The translations under genes were made by a program, and so were the position numbers. The notes under the pieces are model-generated. The model ran no database searches and had not been told where the DNA came from. It saw nothing but the letters and a program-made list of their open reading frames with translations. From Rhodospirillaceae bacterium (GTDB taxonomy: Bacteria > Pseudomonadota > Alphaproteobacteria > UBA9219), in NCBI GenBank assembly GCA_003486725.1, contig DNGD01000028.1:1-6989 (forward strand): DNA of 6,989 nucleotides, written 5' to 3'. Below, in pieces: positions 1 through 5,316 of the stretch (position 1 is the stretch's first letter; each line of letters begins with the position of its first letter).

Positions 1-302
1 TGCAGGTTGCGGGCACGGCTGTAGTAACCAAGTCCGGCCCACATCTTCAAAACATCGTCCAGATCGGCTTTGGCTATAGATTTCACACTTGGCCAGCGCT
101 TGATGAATTTGTTGAAATAGGGGGCAACCGTCACGACTGTCGTCTGCTGCAACATAACTTCGGACAGCCAGACTCGGTATGGATCAGGCTTTTCATTGGG
201 CAGCGCCCGCCACGGCAAAACACGGCGGTTTTTGTCATACCACGTCAAAAGAGCCGCGGATGGCGGCTTTCTGTAGTTGTTTTGTGTCTTTGTTTCAGCC
301 AA
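1..302 (-). CDS. mutY: Adenine DNA glycosylase MutY, N-terminal part (cut by window edge)
   Basis: MutY removes adenine mispaired with 8-oxoguanine or guanine, starting base excision repair of oxidised DNA. The minus strand reads 100 codons into the window edge. Seen: [12 protein letters not shown] at about residues 21-32, then SEVMLQQT at 47-54, which contains the presumed catalytic glutamate (Glu48, equivalent to Glu37 of E. coli MutY), and [12 protein letters not shown] at 89-100, which leads into the helix-hairpin-helix region beyond the edge. The iron-sulfur cluster and the 8-oxoG-recognition domain of the family would lie outside the window. The start is uncertain: no in-frame ATG or GTG precedes the conserved block. 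TTG at 302-300, with a G-run 4 bases upstream, gives an N-terminus slightly longer than in E. coli. A second TTG at 248-246 would leave only two residues before the WYD motif. The gene is divergent from the DUF721 gene. Family assignment is firm; the start is inferred. Confidence 0.93.
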   Translation of the reverse strand, partial: MAETKTQNNYRKPPSAALLTWYDKNRRVLPWRALPNEKPDPYRVWLSEVMLQQTTVVTVAPYFNKFIKRWPSVKSIAKADLDDVLKMWAGLGYYSRARNL

Positions 303-311
303 ACTGCCCCC

Positions 312-824
312 ATGCGTTTACCCCGAACCATCGCCGGATCCATTGAATCTATCGCCCGTGCGGCGATGGGAAAGGATTGGGCGCTTTATGCCACGCTTTT
401 GAATCATTGGGGAGAGATTGTGGGTCAGGAATATGCCGGTGTCACCACCCCTGTCAAAATCACCTTTCCCCAAGGCAAAAAGACGGAAGAAAAATGGGCG
501 CAAGGCCACAGAACGGGCGGGGTATTAACCATAAGCCTGCCGCAAGGCCTCGCGATGGAGTTCTCGTTCCTGTCCGACACCATGATTGCCCGAATCAACA
601 GTTATTTCGGTTATGCCGCGATCGGCAAGATCGCCCTTCAACCCCATTACGGCGAGGACAAAGATCCGCGCCTCTCCGCCCCCCCTCCTTCGAACGAGGA
701 ACCAGCGCCATCCCTTTCCCCCCAGCAAATCGAGGAACTTCAAGAACAGATGGATGGCTTGGAAAACAATGAGTTAAAGGAAGCTCTCCTCCATCTCGGG
801 CAAAGCATAAAGCGACAGGAGTAG
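312..824 (+). CDS. dciA: DUF721 / DciA-family protein (replicative helicase loader)
   Basis: A 170-residue protein of the DUF721 family, known as DciA in bacteria that lack DnaC/DnaI, where it helps load the DnaB helicase on DNA. Seen: the family-type block HWGEIVG at residues 32-38, a strand rich in TTPVKI at 45-50, the strand [10 protein letters not shown] at 70-79, then [19 protein letters not shown] at 82-100, whose Asn-containing helix and following glycine are typical. This suits the KH-like N-terminal fold. Residues 113-170 form a Pro/Glu-rich tail ending in a charged, probably helical segment; family tails are commonly disordered. Residues 53-68 look like a charged insertion between strands. 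ATG at 312 was chosen because MRLPRTIAG resembles a family N-terminus; an in-frame TTG at 282 would add ten uncharacteristic residues. Neither start has a clear Shine-Dalgarno. Function is inferred from the family, and the sequence is divergent, so the loader role is moderately sure. Confidence 0.8.
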   Translation: MRLPRTIAGSIESIARAAMGKDWALYATLLNHWGEIVGQEYAGVTTPVKITFPQGKKTEEKWAQGHRTGGVLTISLPQGLAMEFSFLSDTMIARINSYFGYAAIGKIALQPHYGEDKDPRLSAPPPSNEEPAPSLSPQQIEELQEQMDGLENNELKEALLHLGQSIKRQE

Positions 825-828
825 CCAA

Positions 829-856
829 AAATTGTTAACCGTAAAATTGACAATTT
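829..856. repeat. AT-rich inverted repeat after the DUF721 gene
   Basis: Arms AAATTGTTAA (829-838) and TTGACAATTT (847-856) pair over 10 positions with one G-T wobble, around an 8-base loop. It lies 5 bases after the DUF721 stop. The stem has few G/C pairs and only three trailing T, so it would be a weak terminator. It may be a bidirectional terminator relic, an operator for the downstream genes, or chance in an AT-rich gap. Confidence 0.4.
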
Positions 857-878
857 CGGCAAGTAATGCGTGCTTTCC

Positions 879-908
879 TTGAGTTTCCCTGTAACTTTCC
901 CCTATACT
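879..908 (+). promoter_or_regulatory. Candidate sigma-70-type promoter for the dsbA-like gene and smc
   Basis: TTGAGT (879-884) and TATACT (903-908) match the -35 and -10 consensus at 4/6 and 5/6 with an 18-base spacer. Transcription would begin near 915, leaving a leader of about 20 bases before the ATG at 935. It is the best promoter match I see in the gap and would drive the DsbA-like gene and probably smc. A perfect TTGACA at 847-852 was also seen, but no -10 sits at a usable distance from it. Confidence 0.5.
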
Positions 909-924
909 CCCAACATCTTGATTC

Positions 925-928
925 GAGG
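925..928 (+). promoter_or_regulatory. Ribosome binding site deciding the dsbA-like start
   Basis: GAGG ends 6 bases before ATG 935. It supports that start over the in-frame ATG at 866, which would put uncharacteristic residues before a clear signal-anchor sequence and would lie upstream of the predicted promoter. Confidence 0.6.
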
Positions 929-934
929 CGTAAA

Positions 935-1573
935 ATGAATAAAACGACAACTATCGTTCTGGCTTTGCTCGTTTCCCTTGGGGTGGCGATCATTTCGCTC
1001 GGGCTTTTTTACCCCTCAACCAAGGTGGCAGCCGAGACGACCGCTTTGCCCGAGCGCGCCTTGGGCGATCCGAAAGCGCCCATCACCATCACCGAGTATT
1101 CGAGTCTCACCTGCTCCCACTGCGCGGACTTTTACGTCAAGGTGATGCCCGAGCTTCAAAAACGCTATATCGATACGGGCAAGGTTCGTTTTGTCTATCG
1201 CGATTTTCCGATGGACGGCATCGGTCTGAAAGGCGCCGCACTCGCCCATTGCATGCCCGCTGAACAATTCTTTCCCTATATTAAGATTGTCTATGCCAAT
1301 CAAACTTCATGGATTCGCACCGACAAACCAGATGTGACCTTGACGCAGTATGCTCAGATGGCCGGTCTGCCTGCCGATAAGGCAAAAGCCTGCCTTGACG
1401 ACACCAAGCTACTGGATGCATTGGTCGCCGTTCGCACCGAGGCAACGGACAAGTTCGACATCAAGGCAACGCCGACCTTCATCTTCAGCGACAACGAAAC
1501 CAAACTGGTTGGCGCGCGTTCAATCGATGATTTCGCGGTGGTTATCGACAAGATACTGGCCAAGAAGAAATAG
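935..1573 (+). CDS. DsbA-family thiol:disulfide oxidoreductase, membrane-anchored or periplasmic
   Basis: A 212-residue thioredoxin-fold protein of the DsbA/DSBA-oxidoreductase type, predicted to act in the periplasm on thiols or disulfides of exported proteins. Seen: a short basic N-terminus (MNK) and a hydrophobic segment at about 7-26, serving as signal peptide or membrane anchor. A possible signal peptidase site follows VAA at 31-33. The redox motif CSHC is at 60-63 within YSSLTCSHCADF. The cis-proline loop ATPTF is at 178-182 (Pro180). Two further cysteines, Cys106 and Cys153, could form a second disulfide. CSHC is common in this subfamily, unlike CPHC of E. coli DsbA. Oxidase and isomerase/reductase roles cannot be separated from sequence. 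It lies 30 bases upstream of smc on the same strand with no terminator between, so it is probably the first gene of a two-gene transcript. The link with smc is positional and no shared function is implied. Confidence 0.88.
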   Translation: MNKTTTIVLALLVSLGVAIISLGLFYPSTKVAAETTALPERALGDPKAPITITEYSSLTCSHCADFYVKVMPELQKRYIDTGKVRFVYRDFPMDGIGLKGAALAHCMPAEQFFPYIKIVYANQTSWIRTDKPDVTLTQYAQMAGLPADKAKACLDDTKLLDALVAVRTEATDKFDIKATPTFIFSDNETKLVGARSIDDFAVVIDKILAKKK

Positions 1574-1603
1574 ACTTTATCACGCACACGTTGGGGATTC
1601 ACT

Positions 1604-4600
1604 TTGCATTTTTCGCGTTTACGCCTTCAGGGCTTTAAATCGTTCGTCGATCCGACCGACCTTGTCATTCAAGAAGGTCTGACGGGCATCGTCGGCCCCA
1701 ACGGCTGCGGCAAATCCAATCTTGTGGAGGCCTTGCGCTGGGTCATGGGTGAAACTTCACCCAAACGCATGCGTGGCGCTGGCATGGAAGACGTCATCTT
1801 CGCTGGCACCGCGACACGTCCTTCGCGCAATCTGGCCGAAGTCACGCTGGAGCTTGATAATTCAGACCGTTCTGCAACTGCCGAATACAACAACTCAGAT
1901 GAGCTACACGTCGTCCGCAAGATTGAGCGCGGAGGCGGCAGTGATTACCGCGTGAACGGCAAGCCTGTTCGCCAACGTGACGTGCAATTGATCTTTGCCG
2001 ACCAATCAACGGGCGCGCAATCCACCAGCGTGGTTGGCCAAGGTCAGATCGATGCCCTGATCCGCGCGAAACCGCAAGATCGTCGCCAGATCTTGGAAGA
2101 AGCCTCTGGAACCGCTGGTCTACAAGCCCGCCGCCACGAAGCTGAACTGAAGTTGAAGGGGGCGGAAACAAATCTGACGCGCGTCGACGATGTCTTGCGC
2201 ACGCTAGACACCCAACTGCGCAGCTTGAAACAACAAGTCAAGCAAGCAAGCCGTTATCGCAATCTGGCCGAGCATATCCGCAAGACGGAAGCCGCCCTCC
2301 TCCATCTCCGCTGGCTGGAAGCCGAAGTCGATGCCGCCAAAACACGCGACGCATTGGTTGAAGCCGAAAAACAAGTGAATGATCTTTTGGTCGTTGTGAC
2401 TCGCGAGACGGCTGAGCGCACCGAGATTGCCGCCGGGTTGCCGGCGCTTCGTCAGAGCGAAGCGACCGCCGCGGCCATCGTACAAAAACTGACGCTGGCG
2501 CGTGAGCAAATCGACGCCGAAGCGCATCGACTTTCGGATCAAATCAAGGCCAGCGAAAACCGCCTTGATCAATCACAAAACGATTTTGAACGCGAGAAAT
2601 CCCGCCACCATGACAGTCTTGAAGCCATTAGCCGCCTAAGGGCTGAGCAAACAGAGTTGGTGACAAAAGCTGAAACGCTGGAGGCATCGGTTCCAGCGCT
2701 GAACGAGTCTGTGGCGACGATTACAGTCGCTGTTGACGCTTTGGATTCCGCGCTCAGCGAACTGATGAAGCAAGCCGCTAATGCCGAAGCGAGCGAACAA
2801 GCCTTGGGCCGTGAGATGCAGGCACTTCTGGCCAAACAAGCGATGTTGACGCAGCGACGCGCGGATATCGACACGCAACGCACGGCGCTGGCAGAAGAAC
2901 TGGCTGCCCGCTCGGATTTGTCGTTGGCCAGCGAAATGGTCAAGGCGTGCGAAACCGAGCTGGAACGCCGCAAAGAACAAGCACAGCAAGCCGAACAAGC
3001 ACGTCATGACGCACAAGCGGCGCAAGATGATGCCCGCACGGGAGCCACGCAGGCGGACGGCGCACTGACAAAGTTGCAAGCCGAGGCGCGTGCGCTGGAA
3101 GGATTACTTGCTCATCATGACCGCCAATATGACGAAGTCATTGATCTGATCACCGTGACTCCTGGGCTTGAAAATGCACTGGCCGTCGCGCTCGGCGAAG
3201 CCCTCACCGCTGCGCTCGACTCCGCCGCCACAATGCATTGGCGCGAATTGCCGCCACTGGACGATGCCGCCGCCTTGCCATCAGGCGCAACGCCGCTCGC
3301 ACAATATATCAAGGCACCTGCGGCTCTGGCACGAAGCCTTGGCCAGATTGGCCTTGTTGATAATCGCCAGCAAGGCGAGAACGCCGCCGCTGCGCTAAAA
3401 GCCGGACAAATCCTTGTCAGCCGCGATGGCTGGGCGTGGCGCTGGGACGGCTTTACGCTGACGCCCGAAGCCAAAACATCATCGGCAATGCGCCTGCAAC
3501 AACGCAACCGTCTGGCCGCGTTACAAGATGAAATCTCGTTGGCCGAAACGGTTAGTGCGAGCGCCGGTACCGCCCTTTTGGAAGCAACAACGTTGTTGGG
3601 GCAATGTCAGGAGCTGGACGGACAGACACGCACGGCCTTGCAGGCCGCCTTTGCGGCGCTGAACGACGCGCGCGATCATCTCGCCCGTCAGGAACGTGAA
3701 GCGGCAGCAGCAAATGCGAAGTTGACCTCCTTAACCGAGAATTGGCAGCAAGTTAACGAGGACATGGAAACACTGCGCAATCGCGCCGCCGAGATTGACG
3801 CACAACGCGCAGCGTTGCCCAACATTGGCGCCCTGCATGACGACATCACGACAAAGCGTGTCGCTCTAGCCGAAGCGCGCGGCGAAAAAGCGCAAAAGCA
3901 AAGCGAACGTGACCGCTGCACACAGGAAATCCAAGCATGCATCGCCCGTCAAAAATCCGTAAAGGATGATCTGGCTGCGTGGCAGGGCCGTATGACCAGC
4001 GCCGAAACGCAAAGCTTGGAATTGGCCGAACGCATTGAATCGCTGAAGACCGAGTTGATCACCCTTCGCGCAAAACCGGCCGAGCTGGATGCGCAGCGCG
4101 GCACGTTGATGACACAACTTTCCGACGCCGAAGCCAAGCGCCGCGAGGCCGCCGATATTCTGATTGCGACCGAACAAAAACTGAGCGTCACGGAACACCA
4201 GCTGAAACAAGACGAAGCCAGCCTTGGCCGCCTGCGCGAAGAACGCGTGCGCTGCGAAGCCGCCGTAACGGCGTGCGATGAGCATTTCAAGACCTTACGC
4301 GAACGCGCCGCCGAAAAACTGGGTTGTACGCCCGATGATCTCAAGGAAATCGCGTCATTTGGCGACGGTGAAAGCCTGCCTTCCGTGTTTGAGCTGGAAC
4401 AGCTTTTGGGCCGTTATCTGAAAGAACGCGACAATATGGGCCCCGTCAACCTTCGCGCCGAAGTAGAAGCCGAAGCCGCACAAACGGAAATCGACCGCCT
4501 ACAAAAAGAGAAAGATGATCTCGTCGCCGCCATTGCGAAGCTGCGCCAAGGCATCGGTCAGCTTAACCGCGAAGCGCGCGAACGTCTTCAGATTGCCTTT

Positions 4601-5116
4601 ACTCAAGTCAACGAACGGTTCCAAGTTCTGTTCACCAAACTCTTCGGAGGTGGCAAGGCGTCGCTGGAGCTGATCGATAACGAAGACCCGATGAATGCGG
4701 GGCTGGAAATCTTCGCGGCGCCTCCGGGCAAGAAACAACAGATCCTCTCGCTCCTCTCAGGCGGCGAACGAACATTGACCGCACTGGCTCTTTTGTTCGC
4801 CGTATTCCAGACGAACCCCTCGCCAATTTGCGTGCTCGACGAAGCCGAAGCCGCGCTCGACGAAAGCAACATTGGTCGCTTCTGCGAACTGGTGCAGCAT
4901 ATTGGCCGCGAGACCAGCACACGCTTTTTGATCATCACGCACCAACGCGTCACAATGGCACATATGGATCGACTGTTTGGCGTGACCATGAGCGAAAAAG
5001 GTGTATCACAACTTGTCTCCGTCGATCTAGCCAACGCTGTCGCCCTGCGCGATGGACGCAAGCTCGACACGCAAGCCATGGCCGTCCAAGCCTTGGCGGA
5101 TGTGCAAGCAGCATAG
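1604..5116 (+). CDS. smc: Chromosome partition protein Smc
   Basis: The SMC ATPase, which with ScpA/ScpB (not in this window) forms the bacterial condensin that extrudes DNA loops and aligns chromosome arms. At 1170 residues it is full length for bacterial Smc. Domains: N-terminal head at about 1-165 with Walker A GPNGCGKS (31-38) and VVGQGQID near 143-150; an ascending coiled coil to about 505; a hinge at roughly 510-630; a returning coiled coil to about 940; and a C-terminal head with NMGPVNL (944-950), signature LLSGGE (1050-1055), Walker B CVLDE (Asp1079, Glu1080) and H-loop His1113. All catalytic motifs are intact, so an active ATPase is expected. The TTG start at 1604 puts the characteristic FSRLRLQGFKSF at the very N-terminus and follows a GGGGA at 1593-1597. 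The hinge is tryptophan-rich and glycine-poor, and the D-loop reads AALDESN rather than the common APLDDAN. Assignment is certain. Confidence 0.98.
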   Translation: MHFSRLRLQGFKSFVDPTDLVIQEGLTGIVGPNGCGKSNLVEALRWVMGETSPKRMRGAGMEDVIFAGTATRPSRNLAEVTLELDNSDRSATAEYNNSDELHVVRKIERGGGSDYRVNGKPVRQRDVQLIFADQSTGAQSTSVVGQGQIDALIRAKPQDRRQILEEASGTAGLQARRHEAELKLKGAETNLTRVDDVLRTLDTQLRSLKQQVKQASRYRNLAEHIRKTEAALLHLRWLEAEVDAAKTRDALVEAEKQVNDLLVVVTRETAERTEIAAGLPALRQSEATAAAIVQKLTLAREQIDAEAHRLSDQIKASENRLDQSQNDFEREKSRHHDSLEAISRLRAEQTELVTKAETLEASVPALNESVATITVAVDALDSALSELMKQAANAEASEQALGREMQALLAKQAMLTQRRADIDTQRTALAEELAARSDLSLASEMVKACETELERRKEQAQQAEQARHDAQAAQDDARTGATQADGALTKLQAEARALEGLLAHHDRQYDEVIDLITVTPGLENALAVALGEALTAALDSAATMHWRELPPLDDAAALPSGATPLAQYIKAPAALARSLGQIGLVDNRQQGENAAAALKAGQILVSRDGWAWRWDGFTLTPEAKTSSAMRLQQRNRLAALQDEISLAETVSASAGTALLEATTLLGQCQELDGQTRTALQAAFAALNDARDHLARQEREAAAANAKLTSLTENWQQVNEDMETLRNRAAEIDAQRAALPNIGALHDDITTKRVALAEARGEKAQKQSERDRCTQEIQACIARQKSVKDDLAAWQGRMTSAETQSLELAERIESLKTELITLRAKPAELDAQRGTLMTQLSDAEAKRREAADILIATEQKLSVTEHQLKQDEASLGRLREERVRCEAAVTACDEHFKTLRERAAEKLGCTPDDLKEIASFGDGESLPSVFELEQLLGRYLKERDNMGPVNLRAEVEAEAAQTEIDRLQKEKDDLVAAIAKLRQGIGQLNREARERLQIAFTQVNERFQVLFTKLFGGGKASLELIDNEDPMNAGLEIFAAPPGKKQQILSLLSGGERTLTALALLFAVFQTNPSPICVLDEAEAALDESNIGRFCELVQHIGRETSTRFLIITHQRVTMAHMDRLFGVTMSEKGVSQLVSVDLANAVALRDGRKLDTQAMAVQALADVQAA

Positions 5117-5125
5117 AGTCTAATA

Positions 5126-5148
5126 CACTGTAAATACGGTGATTTTTT
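5126..5148 (+). terminator. Probable intrinsic terminator of smc
   Basis: CACTGT (5126-5131) pairs with ACGGTG (5136-5141) over 6 positions with one G-T wobble and an AAAT tetraloop, followed after one A by six T (5143-5148). It begins 10 bases after the smc stop. The stem is short but has the layout of a Rho-independent terminator, and it would separate the smc transcript from dxs. Confidence 0.55.
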
Positions 5149-5168
5149 CGAAGCATGGCAAAGTGATT

Positions 5169-5213
5169 TTGCTGCGTTGCAATATGGATTTACAGCATGT
5201 TGCAGCAATGTAA
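5169..5213. repeat. Overlapping inverted repeats in the smc-dxs gap
   Basis: Two pairs of arms interleave here. TTGCTGC (5169-5175) is the reverse complement of GCAGCAA (5202-5208), and TTACA (5190-5194) of TGTAA (5209-5213). The hexamer GTTGCA also occurs directly twice (5176-5181 and 5199-5204). The two stems share space and could be mutually exclusive in RNA, but the predicted dxs transcript starts downstream. They could instead be protein sites or chance. Confidence 0.35.
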
Positions 5214-5221
5214 CGCTTTTC

Positions 5222-5249
5222 TTGCATCGCGGCGAGATATGGGTCTAAT
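5222..5249 (+). promoter_or_regulatory. dxs: Candidate dxs promoter
   Basis: TTGCAT (5222-5227) and TCTAAT (5244-5249) are separated by 16 bases. The -10 matches the consensus at 5/6 and the -35 only partly. Transcription would start near 5256, giving a leader of about 60 bases. An alternative extended -10, TGGTATGAA at 5273-5281, has no good -35. Dxs probably needs its own promoter because a terminator-like hairpin follows smc. Confidence 0.35.
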
Positions 5250-5280
5250 CATACCTCCCCCTGCCGCAGGAATGGTATGA
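5249..5280. promoter_or_regulatory. Palindrome upstream of dxs, possible operator or leader hairpin
   Basis: TCATACC (5249-5255) is the exact reverse complement of GGTATGA (5274-5280). Nested inside, CCTG (5260-5263) pairs with CAGG (5267-5270) around a CCG loop. No T-run follows, so it is not a terminator. The left arm touches the predicted -10 and the whole element spans the predicted start of transcription, which would suit a repressor site. If transcription starts further upstream it would be a leader hairpin. The role is unknown. Confidence 0.45.
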
Positions 5281-5303
5281 AGAGTATTACGTGCCGATAG
5301 CCT

Positions 5304-5309
5304 AAGGAG
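5304..5309 (+). promoter_or_regulatory. dxs: Strong Shine-Dalgarno fixing the dxs TTG start
   Basis: AAGGAG lies 7 bases before TTG 5317. It is the best ribosome binding site in the window and argues that the N-terminal extension of Dxs is translated. The only other start-like codon before the conserved region that I considered plausible is GTG 5395, which is preceded only by a GGGG. Confidence 0.75.
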
Positions 5310-5316
5310 AGTCGTT

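Noticed and set aside
282..311. TTG at 282 as the start of the DUF721 gene
   Set aside because: It adds ten cysteine-containing residues unlike the family and lies further inside mutY; ATG 312 gives a family-like N-terminus.
866..934. ATG at 866 as the start of the DsbA-like gene
   Set aside because: It has no ribosome site, precedes the predicted promoter, and would put 23 unlikely residues before a clean signal-anchor sequence that has its own GAGG.
2300..3110. Repetitive Ala/Glu/Gln-rich coding sequence as tandem repeats
   Set aside because: It is the coiled-coil arm of Smc; the low complexity is compositional and I saw no exact DNA repeat unit.
4603..5208. 201-codon open frame on the minus strand across the smc 3' end
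   Set aside because: It is antisense to the conserved Smc ATPase head, and its Ser/Arg-rich translation is typical of a shadow frame.
5249..5280. The dxs upstream palindrome as a terminator
   Set aside because: The right arm is followed by AGAGTATTAC rather than a T-run.
5222..5316. TPP riboswitch or other known riboswitch in the dxs leader
   Set aside because: The characteristic TPP motifs (a CTGAGA-type box and the CCTGATCTGG-type region) are absent, and the leader of about 60 bases is too short.
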